From: Ochrobactrum chromiisoli
Lineage (GTDB): Bacteria > Pseudomonadota > Alphaproteobacteria > Rhizobiales > Rhizobiaceae
Assembly: GCF_026241335.1 (NCBI RefSeq)
Contig: NZ_JAPHAV010000017.1
Location: 1 to 64,000 of the forward strand
Length of the DNA stretch: 64,000 nucleotides
Direction: 5' to 3'
Part shown: in pieces, positions 48,746 to 57,408 of the stretch
Layout of the letters: the number at the start of each line of letters is the position of its first letter
Position numbering within the stretch: the first letter of the stretch is position 1
Translations under genes and position numbers: made by a program
The notes under the pieces: generated by a model
What the model saw: only the letters and a program-made list of their open reading frames with translations
Databases searched by the model: none
What the model was told of the DNA's origin: nothing

Positions 48746-49528
48746 TCACGCAAAAGACCAGCCATTATCTACCGGTATTGCCGCACCATTGATGCCTTCG
48801 CTGGCAGAGCCACAAAGAAACAATGCAAGTGCGGTCACCGTGTTCATTGGAATAAACTTTCCACCCGGCTGGCGGGTTGAAAGAAAGAGGTCTGTTGCCT
48901 CTTCTTCGCTTAAGCCCTTTTCAACGGCCAGTGCACTGATCCGCGCACGGGCAGAATCTGTCGCCATCAGTCCTGGGCAAATAGCGTTGCAGGTGATTGC
49001 AGTTGAAGCCAGTTCAAGCGCCACAGTCCGCGTAAGCCCAATCATTGCATGTTTGGTGGTGACATAATCAGCACGCTCCGCAAGCGCGATCAGACTGTAA
49101 ACCGAGGCCATGTTGATGATCCTGCCCCAGCCGCGCTTTTGCATGTCCGGAAGACAAGCCCGGATCAACCGAAATGGAGCGGAAAGATTGACTTCCAGCG
49201 CCCGATCCCAATCAGCATCCGCAAGCGATTGAACCGGTGAAATTTTACGGATAACAGCATTGTTGATGAGAATATCGATGCTGCCTAAATGTTCTTTAGC
49301 ATGCACCACAAGCTCATCGGCAGTACCCTCTTGCGATAAATTTAGCGCTACAGCGCCGACTGGCTGGCCCGTCTCGTTGGATAAAGCCTGCGCAACATCA
49401 ACCACTTCCGGCCGAATATCCGTAAGAAAAACGCGGTTTTTTGCCTTTGCAAATACACGAGCAAGCTCAAGTCCCAACCCAAGCGCCGAACCTGTGATCA
49501 GCACACCGCATCCTGTATCCGAGCTCAT
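48746..49528 (-). CDS. Short-chain dehydrogenase/reductase
   Basis: 260 residues from ATG 49528, which overlaps the preceding lactonase stop as ATGA; an earlier Met at 49546 is less likely. Cofactor motif TGSALGLGLELARVF, NNAVIRK, and an intact catalytic Ser and Tyr-Lys (MASVYSLIALAERADYVTTK). By position it is the best candidate for a pyridoxal 4-dehydrogenase-like step (pyridoxal to 4-pyridoxolactone), although the sequence is not specifically close to the M. loti enzyme as I recall it. Confidence 0.88.
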   Translation of the reverse strand: MSSDTGCGVLITGSALGLGLELARVFAKAKNRVFLTDIRPEVVDVAQALSNETGQPVGAVALNLSQEGTADELVVHAKEHLGSIDILINNAVIRKISPVQSLADADWDRALEVNLSAPFRLIRACLPDMQKRGWGRIINMASVYSLIALAERADYVTTKHAMIGLTRTVALELASTAITCNAICPGLMATDSARARISALAVEKGLSEEEATDLFLSTRQPGGKFIPMNTVTALALFLCGSASEGINGAAIPVDNGWSFA

Positions 49529-50376
49529 TTTGCCAGCTCCTGCCACTTGAGAACTGGCTCTTCATCCAATCGAACCACAACGCCTTCAAGCGCATCTGAG
49601 GGCGCGCAATAAGCACGCATTACCGCTGGATCATGCCCGGGCACAATATGATCAAGGGTTGGCGCCAGCTCAATCAGCCGGGCATAGCCACGAATGAGTG
49701 CTGCCTCGTCAAATAGCACAGGAAACGGATTCTCACGCTCCATATTGGCATAAAAATGCGTCGCATCAGACGCCAGAACAACCCAGCCGCGTTTGGTATA
49801 AACGCGAACTGCCTGCAAACCTGCACTATGGCCCGGCACAGAATGCAGCCATATGCCCGATGCGAGTTCCTTATCCCCACGATGAAACTCAATTCTGCCA
49901 GCATAAAGAGTGCGGATATAGTCGACGATGTTTTCAACATCGAACGGCGCACGTGCTTTTGGATCGCACATACATGGGCCTGTCGCATGCCCTGCCTCAT
50001 TGACCTGAAGATGGAAGTGCGCTGACGGAAAATCGCCGAGCGTTCCGGCATGGTCGTAATGGAGATGCGTGAGTATCACCTCGCAGACCTGTTGAGCATC
50101 AACATCCATCAGCGCAAGTGCATCAACGGGACGACGCAAAAGCGTGCGCCCCCGCGCATCGGCTGCTTGCTGACCAAACCCCGTATCAATGACATAGACT
50201 TCGTCGCCCCGACGCGCCAACCAGATGAAATAATCCAGATTTTCGCCCGACTCATGCGGGTCGGCATGAAGAAAATTATCGTGTGCCATCCGCCCGCCAT
50301 GTGTGGCGTAACGAAGTGCGTAAAGCTCAAAAGGCACAGGTTTGCCGTTAAATTCTGCTGCTGGAGCCGCCATCAT
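49525..50376 (-). CDS. Metallo-beta-lactamase fold hydrolase, lactonase-like
   Basis: 283 residues of the N-acyl homoserine lactonase-like group. The zinc motif HxHxDH reads LTHLHYDHAGTLGDF, with further ligands in VPGHSAGLQAV, ASDATHFYAN and IVPGHDP. In M. loti B6 degradation the next enzyme after pyridoxal dehydrogenase is 4-pyridoxolactonase, also of this fold, and here the gene precedes and overlaps an SDR gene. I therefore suggest a lactonase making 4-pyridoxate, as inference. It is the first gene of the minus-strand operon. Confidence 0.85.
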   Translation of the reverse strand: MMAAPAAEFNGKPVPFELYALRYATHGGRMAHDNFLHADPHESGENLDYFIWLARRGDEVYVIDTGFGQQAADARGRTLLRRPVDALALMDVDAQQVCEVILTHLHYDHAGTLGDFPSAHFHLQVNEAGHATGPCMCDPKARAPFDVENIVDYIRTLYAGRIEFHRGDKELASGIWLHSVPGHSAGLQAVRVYTKRGWVVLASDATHFYANMERENPFPVLFDEAALIRGYARLIELAPTLDHIVPGHDPAVMRAYCAPSDALEGVVVRLDEEPVLKWQELAK

Positions 50377-50440
50377 TTGCCCGCTTTACGTTGATGTCTG
50401 CCAAAAACTGCCGAACTTTGTTTTCAGTATGACCGTAATC

Positions 50441-50467
50441 TTGTCATACAATCTATTGACAGGTCAA
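50441..50467. promoter_or_regulatory. Candidate GntR/FCD operator and promoter in the divergent region
   Basis: TTGTCATACAA (50441-50451) fits the FCD-type consensus TNGTNNNACNA and is a palindrome. Five bases on, TTGAC-AG-GTCAA (50456-50467) is another palindrome whose TTGACA, with TAACCT 18 bases later, could be the -35/-10 of the plus-strand operon. The region lies between the two divergent catabolic operons. Confidence 0.45.
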
Positions 50468-50569
50468 GCCCGGCATGTCTAACCTTGAGGAAATCAGGAC
50501 GGCAAAATCAATCTGACGGAAGACGACAAGAACGAAGCAGCCGTACTGTCCACCTTAACGGAGAGATGC

Positions 50570-50980
50570 ATGACTCGTCCCGAATTTAGCGGTGAACAAT
50601 TCCAGAAAGGGCTGAAGGTCAGACGTGAAGTGCTTGGTGACGGCTACGTAGCGCCTTCGCTTGCCAGTGCGGACGATCTGACTGCGCCATTGCAGAAGCT
50701 GGTCACTGAATGGTGCTGGGGTGAAATCTGGACCCGTCCGGGGCTGGAGCGCAAAACCCGCAGCTTTCTCAACCTCGCAATGCTGACCGCATTGAACCGT
50801 CCGCATGAAGTAAAGATTCATGTTCGCGGCGCTCTGAATAACGGCGTTACGGAAGAAGAAATCGTCGAAGTTATTCTTCAGGCTGCAATCTATTGTGGCG
50901 TACCAGCCGCCCTCGATTCTATGCGCGTTGCAACGGAAGTCATCCGTCAGATGCGCGAGGAAAAGGCGGCAGGCGCCTAA
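50570..50980 (+). CDS. Carboxymuconolactone decarboxylase family protein
   Basis: 136 residues resembling 4-carboxymuconolactone decarboxylase (PcaC), with GLERKTRSFLNLAMLTALNR, ELKIH-type region (HEVKIHVRGALNNGVTEEEI) and ILQAAIYCGVPAALDSM. There is no CxxC pair, so it is not an AhpD-like peroxidase reductant. It may decarboxylate a ring-opening product or act on a lactone. First gene of the plus-strand operon, behind a GGAGAG Shine-Dalgarno. Confidence 0.88.
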   Translation: MTRPEFSGEQFQKGLKVRREVLGDGYVAPSLASADDLTAPLQKLVTEWCWGEIWTRPGLERKTRSFLNLAMLTALNRPHEVKIHVRGALNNGVTEEEIVEVILQAAIYCGVPAALDSMRVATEVIRQMREEKAAGA

Positions 50981-51048
50981 TCGAAATACCGGAAACGCTC
51001 AATAAAAACGGGGAACACCCGCGATTCCAATTGTAATAGGAGGCCCAT

Positions 51049-52536
51049 GTGACACAGGGAACAGCAGCAAAAATCGCAACTCAGCCACATCGGTTGAAGA
51101 CCGGCGAAGAATACAAAGAATCGCTCAAAGACAATCGCCAGATCTGGGTTGGCGGTCAGAAACTGAATTCCGTTTATGACGAACCCGCACTCGCGAAAGG
51201 TATCGACCTTCTCGCATCGATGTTCGACGATCAGTTTACTGAAGAACATGCCGACGCCACCACCTATTATGATGAGAAGGCAGGCGCAGTCCTAAGCCGT
51301 TCATGGCAGATTCCACGCACCAAAGAAGATCTCGCTGCGCGTCGCCGAATGATCGAATACACGTCGCTCAAGACCGCAGGTACCTTTGGGCGCCCACCGG
51401 ATCTTGCACCATCGATTGTTGTTGGCCTTTATGCCTATCTGCCGACCTTCAAGAAAAAGAAATCGCTTATTGAAGGCATCGACCCGGACTTTGCAGAAAA
51501 TATCGAACGCTACATGGAATATGGTCAGAACAACAATCTGACCGCCTCGGAAAGCCTTGCAGGGCCACAAGCTGATCGCTCGTCACCAAAGGCTTCGGAA
51601 GCTTCGCTGCTCAAAGCCCGCAAAGTTACCAAAGATGGTGTTTATATCTATGGTGCAAAAACTGTAGGTTCGATTGCCGCACAGGCAAACGATATTTTCT
51701 TCACCAATCTAGGCGGCATTCAGGAAACGCCAGCAGATGCCTGCATATGGGGTTCGGTTCCAATCGACACGCCCGGGATTAAAATGATCTCGCGTGAAAT
51801 GGTCTCGCAGCCATTGTCCAACAAGTTCGACCATCCGGTTGCAAGCCTTGGCGAAGAAGCCGATCAGTTCATCGTGTTCGATAATGTCTTCGTGCCAAAA
51901 GAACGCCTGTTCAATCTCGGTGATCCAACGGCAATGAGCTATTACGGACCTGTCTGTGTGTTCGCTCACTGGCATGTCCTGACCCGTCTTGCGGTGAAGG
52001 CAGAGCTTTTTGTCGGCGCTGGTCAGATGGTTCTCGATTATCTTGGAACCGGCAAAATCCCTGCCGTCCAAATGATGCTCGGGCAGCTCGTTGAATATGC
52101 ACAGACACTTCGTGCATTTGTGACCGCTGCAGAAGCACTGGCAGTACCGACAGAAGGCGATGTCATGCGTCCGGACGTTGGCATGCTGACCGCCGGTCGT
52201 CTTTATTCAATCGAAAATTACCCGAAGATCATCCATATCCTTCAGGAAATGTGTGGTCAGGGACTGGTGATGCGCTTTGGCAAAAAAGCGTTTGACAACC
52301 CGGAAGTTGGTCACTTCCTGCATGAGCTACTGCCCGGACACGGTGTTTCAGCCATGGTCAAGGAGCAGTTGATGAACTTCATCTGGGATATGACATCCGG
52401 TTCTCTTGCCGGCCGCGTTGCGCTGTTTGAAAATGTCAATGCAACGCCTGCACCTGCTCTTCGCGCAAGGCTCTATAACGAAGTCAAACGCGATGGTTAT
52501 GTTGCTCAGGTGAAGAAAATCGCTGGCATCGAATAG
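51049..52536 (+). CDS. HpaB-type FADH2-dependent monooxygenase
   Basis: 495 residues from GTG 51049, behind AGGAGG. It belongs to the 4-hydroxyphenylacetate 3-monooxygenase (HpaB/PvcC) family of flavin hydroxylases with an acyl-CoA dehydrogenase-like fold: LKTGEEYKESLKDNRQIWVG at the N-terminus, NNLTASESLAGPQADRS, and the C-terminal acyl-CoA-dehydrogenase-like helices (EMCGQGLVMRFGKKAFDN). These enzymes hydroxylate phenols with FADH2 supplied by a separate reductase, and the operon carries one. On a 3-hydroxypyridine, hydroxylation para to the OH would create the 2,5-dihydroxypyridine pattern needed by the NicX-like enzyme downstream. The precise substrate is inferred. Confidence 0.9.
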   Translation: MTQGTAAKIATQPHRLKTGEEYKESLKDNRQIWVGGQKLNSVYDEPALAKGIDLLASMFDDQFTEEHADATTYYDEKAGAVLSRSWQIPRTKEDLAARRRMIEYTSLKTAGTFGRPPDLAPSIVVGLYAYLPTFKKKKSLIEGIDPDFAENIERYMEYGQNNNLTASESLAGPQADRSSPKASEASLLKARKVTKDGVYIYGAKTVGSIAAQANDIFFTNLGGIQETPADACIWGSVPIDTPGIKMISREMVSQPLSNKFDHPVASLGEEADQFIVFDNVFVPKERLFNLGDPTAMSYYGPVCVFAHWHVLTRLAVKAELFVGAGQMVLDYLGTGKIPAVQMMLGQLVEYAQTLRAFVTAAEALAVPTEGDVMRPDVGMLTAGRLYSIENYPKIIHILQEMCGQGLVMRFGKKAFDNPEVGHFLHELLPGHGVSAMVKEQLMNFIWDMTSGSLAGRVALFENVNATPAPALRARLYNEVKRDGYVAQVKKIAGIE

Positions 52537-52545
52537 GCCCCACAT

Positions 52546-52577
52546 GCCCCGTCCGTGAAAATCGGGCGGGGCTTTTT
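52546..52577 (+). terminator. Hairpin with T run inside the catabolic operon
   Basis: Stem GCCCCGTCCG/CGGGCGGGGC (one G-T pair), 7-nt loop, then TTTTT, 10 bases after the monooxygenase stop. It probably attenuates expression of the downstream genes relative to the first two. Confidence 0.75.
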
Positions 52578-52601
52578 CTTTCGGGAATATTGGAGATTGC
52601 G

Positions 52602-52991
52602 ATGGATCACGCCACGCTTGTCGACCAGTTTTATGAAGCCTATGCGTCACGCGATGCGGAAGGTGCTGCATCCCTTTATCATGCGGATGGCTGGCATGAA
52701 GAAGTTGCGATGGGAAAGCGTCGCGAAGGACACACAGCACTTTCAGAAGGATTGACCGGTTTTTGGCGTATGCTGCCAGATGTTGCATGGGAACGCCGCG
52801 GTTACATTCGTTCAGGCAATCAGATTGCTGTTCCTTACCACATGACCGGAACCTTCACGCCACGCGGAGAAGACACCACACCGCGTAAGATCGCCCTTGA
52901 TGGTCTGCATATTTTTGAAGTCAGCGACGGATTGCTGAGAGGCACAAAAGATATGTGGGATCTGGACCTCTTTAAAGCGCAGACGAGTTGA
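52602..52991 (+). CDS. SnoaL/NTF2-like fold protein
   Basis: About 129 residues from ATG 52602 (MDHATLVDQFYEAYASRDAE), behind GGAGATTG; a frame from 52590 is equivalent. The NTF2-like pattern is clear: a helical start, ASLYHADGWHEEVAMG, FWRMLPDVAWERRGYIRSGN, then LDGLHIFEVSDGLLRGTKDM. Members are small dimerising cyclases, isomerases or binding proteins. Role here unknown, but it is embedded 5 bp before the first amidase. Confidence 0.8.
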   Translation: MDHATLVDQFYEAYASRDAEGAASLYHADGWHEEVAMGKRREGHTALSEGLTGFWRMLPDVAWERRGYIRSGNQIAVPYHMTGTFTPRGEDTTPRKIALDGLHIFEVSDGLLRGTKDMWDLDLFKAQTS

Positions 52992-52995
52992 GACG

Positions 52996-54414
52996 ATGAA
53001 CGAGCTGGTAACAAAAGACGGCATCGCAATCGGCGAACTGATTTCAAAAGGTGACATCAGCGCAACCGAAGTACTTGAAGCGAGCATCGAACGAATAGAA
53101 CGCCTTAATCAGAAACTGAATGCCGTTGTTCATGCGCATTTTGACCTTGCCCGACAACAAATCAAAAACGGACTGGCAAAAAGCCCGCTTTCTGGCGTAC
53201 CGATGCTTCTCAAAAACACGGGCTTCGAGGCCGAAGGCATGCTCCTGTCGAGCGGTTCGGAGTTGCTGCGTAATGTGGTTAGCAAGCGCGATTCTACAAT
53301 TACGGCTCGTTACAAAGCTGCCGGAATGGTCATTCTGGGTAAATCCAACACGCCCGAATTCGCGCTGAGTTTCACGAGCGAGCCAGAGGCTTTCGGTCCA
53401 ACCCGAAATCCATGGGATTTAAACCGTACGGCTGGCGGATCATCTGGTGGTTCCACCGCGGCCGTTGCAAGTGGCATGGTGCCGCTTGCCAACAGTTCCG
53501 ACGGTGCAGGATCGACACGACTTCCCGCAAGTCATTGCGGCTTATTCGGGTTCAAACCATCACGGCTTGTTAATCCCATTGGCCCGGTTGCCGCAGAAGC
53601 CATCGGTGGCATGTCCACGCCCCATGCCGTCACATGGTCCGTGCGCGACAATGCGGCGATGCTGGATATTTCTGGCGGCGGTGATCTGGGCGATCCATGG
53701 GCGTCGCCCCAAACGTCCGGCAGCTATCTCTCAGCGCTGGACATGACGCCACCGCGCCTAAAAGTAGCAATGATTATCAATGCGCCTGACGGCAGTCCAA
53801 TTGCACCGGAAATGATCGAAAGCGTTCGCGAAACAGCAAAATTGCTGCAAGACCTTGGCCATAACGTAGAAGAAGTGGCAGATGCGCGCTATGATGCGGA
53901 GACTCTTAAAACCGCGTGGCGGATCGTTGTTGGCACCAATGTCGCGCTCGGCGTGACAGGTGGCGATGCCACATCAGCCAACATAGCCAAGCTAGAGCCA
54001 GTCAATCAGGAGTGGGTGCGTGAAGCACTGGCCATACCCGCTACGCGCTATCTTTGGGCGATTAATCAGCTTCATACCTCTTCACGCACACTGGCGAAAT
54101 TCTTCAATCAGTACGACATCATGCTAACCCCTGCCGCGGCCGAACCAGCTCCCCTTCTGGGTAAGCTTGCAGGTAAAGGCCAAAACATTGATGCGTTTTA
54201 CGATCAGTTCTGGTCCCACTCTCCCTTTACTGCTGTGTTCAACGCGTCCGGTTGTCCCGCAATGTCTGTTCCACTCGGCATGAGTCCATCAGGCCTGCCG
54301 ATTGGCTCGCATATCGGAGCGGGTTTTGGAAAAGACGCATTGCTCTTTTCACTGGCAGCAGAGTTGGAGCGTGCAGCTCCGTGGACTAACCGCCGTCCAG
54401 CGATTTTTGGCTAA
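52996..54414 (+). CDS. Amidase signature enzyme (first of two)
   Basis: 472 residues. The Ser-cisSer-Lys catalytic set is present: Lys in SGVPMLLKNTGFEAEG, serines in GGSSGGSTAAVASGM and NSSDGAGSTRLPAS. Such enzymes hydrolyse amides in the cytoplasm. As one of two amidases downstream of a ring-opening dioxygenase context, it could remove the N-acetyl group or the terminal amide of the ring-cleavage product. Confidence 0.9.
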   Translation: MNELVTKDGIAIGELISKGDISATEVLEASIERIERLNQKLNAVVHAHFDLARQQIKNGLAKSPLSGVPMLLKNTGFEAEGMLLSSGSELLRNVVSKRDSTITARYKAAGMVILGKSNTPEFALSFTSEPEAFGPTRNPWDLNRTAGGSSGGSTAAVASGMVPLANSSDGAGSTRLPASHCGLFGFKPSRLVNPIGPVAAEAIGGMSTPHAVTWSVRDNAAMLDISGGGDLGDPWASPQTSGSYLSALDMTPPRLKVAMIINAPDGSPIAPEMIESVRETAKLLQDLGHNVEEVADARYDAETLKTAWRIVVGTNVALGVTGGDATSANIAKLEPVNQEWVREALAIPATRYLWAINQLHTSSRTLAKFFNQYDIMLTPAAAEPAPLLGKLAGKGQNIDAFYDQFWSHSPFTAVFNASGCPAMSVPLGMSPSGLPIGSHIGAGFGKDALLFSLAAELERAAPWTNRRPAIFG

Positions 54415-54424
54415 GGAAAGCACT

Positions 54425-55723
54425 ATGAAAAATTCAGAAATCCTTGCCCTCAACGCACGCGAGATCGCTGCTGCCGTTAATGCCAGGGTACTTTCCGCCC
54501 GCGCGGTCACAGACGCCTGTCTCGAAGCAATCGCCGAGAAGGATGGCCCGATACAGGCCTGGGAATATCTCAATGCCGAACAGGCACGCGCTAACGCTGA
54601 CCATATTGACAGCAATAACATTACTGGAGTTCTCGCCGGCGTTCCGATTGGCGTAAAAGATGTGATCGACACGATCGACATGCCCACCGGCTATGGCACA
54701 CCAATCTATAAGGGTTTTCAACCGCCATGGGATGCGCCTGCGGTACAAATTGCGAAGAATTCCGGTGGCCTGATCCTGGGCAAGACAGTCAGCACCGAGC
54801 TTGCCATGGCAAGCCCAAACAAAACGCGCAACCCGCATAACCCGGCACACACGCCCGGCGGCTCGTCTTCCGGTTCGTGCGCCGCCGTCGCAGCAGGCAT
54901 GATACCACTGGCATTCGGCACGCAAACATCAGGCTCAGTTATCCGCCCGGCAAGTTTTTGCGGCGTGACTGCATTCAAACCAACCTTCGGCGCGATCAAT
55001 ACCGTTGGCATAAAGGTCTTGTGCCACGGGCTTGATACGCTGGGCATCATTGCACGTAATATTGGCGATGCATCGCATTGTGCAGCCGCACTGAGCGGGC
55101 GATCTGAACTCGCCGACCTCACGCCACCAACTCGCCCCCGTATCGGCGTACTGCTCGGAACACGCCTCGACAAAGCTGAAGACTGCGCAATTGAGACGGT
55201 TAACCGGCTCGCGCGCATGGCTGAAGCAGCAGGCGCTCAGTTGACAATCATTCCGGCACCCAGCTGGTTTGACGGTATTTTCGATCTGCATGAAGCCGTT
55301 ATGGGCTGGGAAGTCACACAGTCCCTTGCTTCCGAAATCAGCCACAACTGGAACGAGTTGACACCCGTTACACGTACAATGCTCGAGGATCAGGGGCGCA
55401 TCGATGAAGCACGCTACCGCTCAGCAATGAACGAAATTCCGGGCATCCGCAATATGATGGACGCTATTCTATCTCGCTTTGATGCTGTGCTTACACTGGC
55501 CGCTCCCGGCGAAGCCCCTGAAGGCATGCCAACCGGCAATCCTATATTCAATCGCCTCTGGAGCGTTTTGCAGGTGCCGCTCATCTGTCTTCCGGCATCC
55601 AAAGGACCAAAAGACATGCCAATCGGCGTTCAGCTCGTCGGCGCACGCGGCGCAGATCACCGTCTCGCCTCGGCAGCACTTTTCCTGGAAAACACTATCG
55701 CTGCAAAAGGAGGCACATTATGA
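54425..55723 (+). CDS. Amidase signature enzyme (second of two)
   Basis: 432 residues from ATG 54425, behind AAGGAAAG; an overlapping longer frame from 54302 is rejected. The Lys is in AGVPIGVKDVIDTIDM, the serines in GGSSSGSCAAVAAGM and GTQTSGSVIRPASF, closer to the GatA-like pattern than the first amidase. The two are clearly diverged (not a recent duplication), so they probably act on different amide bonds. Its last 4 bases overlap the flavin reductase. Confidence 0.9.
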   Translation: MKNSEILALNAREIAAAVNARVLSARAVTDACLEAIAEKDGPIQAWEYLNAEQARANADHIDSNNITGVLAGVPIGVKDVIDTIDMPTGYGTPIYKGFQPPWDAPAVQIAKNSGGLILGKTVSTELAMASPNKTRNPHNPAHTPGGSSSGSCAAVAAGMIPLAFGTQTSGSVIRPASFCGVTAFKPTFGAINTVGIKVLCHGLDTLGIIARNIGDASHCAAALSGRSELADLTPPTRPRIGVLLGTRLDKAEDCAIETVNRLARMAEAAGAQLTIIPAPSWFDGIFDLHEAVMGWEVTQSLASEISHNWNELTPVTRTMLEDQGRIDEARYRSAMNEIPGIRNMMDAILSRFDAVLTLAAPGEAPEGMPTGNPIFNRLWSVLQVPLICLPASKGPKDMPIGVQLVGARGADHRLASAALFLENTIAAKGGTL

Positions 55724-56235
55724 GCCATCCCCAGACTGATCCGTTAACTGATGATTTTCGCACGGCAATGCGGCAACTTGCAGCGACCGTTAACATCATT
55801 ACCGCAGGAGAGGGCGAAACCCGGCGTGGGCTCACGGCCACAGCTGTTTGTTCAATGTCGATCACACCACCCTCCATGCTCGTCTGCGTCAATCGCTTTG
55901 GCGAAGCACACAAGGCGATCACAATGGCTGGCAATTTCTGCGTCAATATCCTTGCCGATGCGCAGCGGGAAATTGCCATGCGCTTTGCCGGCCAGATCGG
56001 CGAAATAGGCGAAGACAAATTCGCACCTTATAGCTGGACCCGTCTAGCAACAGGTGCACCTGCACTTGATTTGGCCATGGTCAATCTTGATTGCGAAATT
56101 TCATCTGTATCTGAGACAGAAAGTCATTCAATTTTCATCGGAAAGGTGAAAGCCATTCGTTTTGGCCCAGAGACTTCGCCGCTGCTTCACTACAATCGCA
56201 ACTTCTTTACGCTGGCCAATCAGACAGCGCTGTAA
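55720..56235 (+). CDS. Flavin reductase (HpaC-like), monooxygenase partner
   Basis: 171 residues of the flavin reductase-like domain family: FRTAMRQLAATVNIITAGEG then GLTATAVCSMSITPPSMLVC, NRFGEAHKAI, NFCVNILADAQREIAMRFAG and a DCEISSVSETESHSIFIGKV end. It reduces FAD or FMN with NAD(P)H and passes it to an HpaB-type oxygenase. It is separated from the oxygenase gene by the NTF2-like and amidase genes, but in the same operon, and is coupled to the second amidase by a 4-bp overlap. Confidence 0.9.
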   Translation: MSHPQTDPLTDDFRTAMRQLAATVNIITAGEGETRRGLTATAVCSMSITPPSMLVCVNRFGEAHKAITMAGNFCVNILADAQREIAMRFAGQIGEIGEDKFAPYSWTRLATGAPALDLAMVNLDCEISSVSETESHSIFIGKVKAIRFGPETSPLLHYNRNFFTLANQTAL

Positions 56236-56360
56236 ACCATTCAACTAAGGGAACCAGCTGCAACCACAATAAAAAACAAGATGTAAGGTTTTCCCAAACC
56301 AAAGCACTTGTGGATGCAGCAATCAAACAAACGGGCAAATGCCCAACGGAGGTATCTAGC

Positions 56361-57404
56361 ATGTCTATCAGTGACGCACAGTTCTTGAAGGGCTGGAGAC
56401 AGGTGCTCGAAATGTGCAACCTGAAAGCTGGCGAGCAAGTTACAATCCTGACCAGCGACGATAGTAACAAACAGATTGCCTATATTGCCAAGCTCGCCGC
56501 TTCTGATCTTGGCGCTGTCGTCACCGAACTGAACCTTGCGCCCGTGAACAGCGAAAAAGCTATATCGCCCGATAAATCCGGTTATATCGGCAAGACCCCG
56601 TTGGATGGCAACATCGCAGCCCTTGCCTGTCTCAAGGCCTCTGATCTTGTCATCGACACTTTGCAACTGTTGTTCTCTAAGGAACAGGAGCAAGTGCTGA
56701 AGACCGGCACGCGCATGTTGCTCGCAGTCGAACCGCCTGCAATCATGATGCGTCAGATTCCCCGCCCGGAAGACAAGCTGCGCGTTCTTGCTGCCGCCAA
56801 GAAAATTGGTGCGGCCAAAGAAATGCATGTCACATCAAACGCTGGCACGGATTTCCGTTGCCGTCTTGGTCAATATCCGGTGCTGACACAATATGGCCTT
56901 GCCGACGAGCCGGGCCGTTGGGATCATTGGCCCAGCTGCTTCTCCGCACGTTGGCCGGATGAAGGCAGTGCCGAAGGCACAATCGTTATCGACGAAGGCG
57001 ACATTCTGCTACCATTCAAAAAATATGCGCGTGCTCCGATCACTGTCACCATTGAAAAAGGCTTCATTGTTGACATAAAGGGGGGCTATGATGCTGAATT
57101 CATGCGCAAATTCATGGAAAGCTTCGATGATCCGCGTGCTTACGCCATGGCTCATGTCGGCTGGGGACTTGAGAACCGCGCGAACTGGACTGTACTGGGT
57201 CTTTATAACCCCGAAGCACAGCTTGGTATGGACGCACGCTCTTTTGCCGGCAACTTCCTCTGGTCATCGGGACCAAACACGGAAGCAGGGGGAGATCGGG
57301 ATACGCCGTGCCATCTCGACATTCCGCTGCGCAATTGCTCCGTTTCGCTCGATGGTGAAGTGATGACGCTGGAAGGCGCTGTTATCCCTGAAGATCAGAA
57401 GTAA
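56361..57404 (+). CDS. NicX-like 2,5-dihydroxypyridine 5,6-dioxygenase
   Basis: 347 residues from ATG 56361, with CGGAGG upstream (a GTG frame runs to 56310). NicX opens the ring of 2,5-dihydroxypyridine between C5 and C6 with a non-heme Fe(II) centre, giving N-formylmaleamate. Long matching blocks to Pseudomonas putida NicX (350 residues, from memory): LKTGTRMLLAVEPP, GQYPVLTQYGLADEPGRWDH and DTPCHLDIPLRNC. The metal ligands fall at His265, His318 and Asp320 in this numbering, the positions reported for NicX. Ring cleavage of a 2-methyl substrate by the same chemistry would leave an N-acetyl instead of N-formyl amide, a link to the two amidases. The gene ends 4 bp before pyridoxine 4-oxidase. 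Confidence 0.88.
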   Translation: MSISDAQFLKGWRQVLEMCNLKAGEQVTILTSDDSNKQIAYIAKLAASDLGAVVTELNLAPVNSEKAISPDKSGYIGKTPLDGNIAALACLKASDLVIDTLQLLFSKEQEQVLKTGTRMLLAVEPPAIMMRQIPRPEDKLRVLAAAKKIGAAKEMHVTSNAGTDFRCRLGQYPVLTQYGLADEPGRWDHWPSCFSARWPDEGSAEGTIVIDEGDILLPFKKYARAPITVTIEKGFIVDIKGGYDAEFMRKFMESFDDPRAYAMAHVGWGLENRANWTVLGLYNPEAQLGMDARSFAGNFLWSSGPNTEAGGDRDTPCHLDIPLRNCSVSLDGEVMTLEGAVIPEDQK

Positions 57405-57408
57405 GACC

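Noticed and set aside
49525-50376. Quorum-quenching AHL lactonase as primary role
   Set aside because: Same fold, but the operon context and overlap with an SDR in the B6 cluster favour a catabolic lactonase; not excluded.
54302-54424. N-terminal extension of the second amidase
   Set aside because: It runs inside the first amidase in another frame; the ATG at 54425 has a good ribosome binding site.
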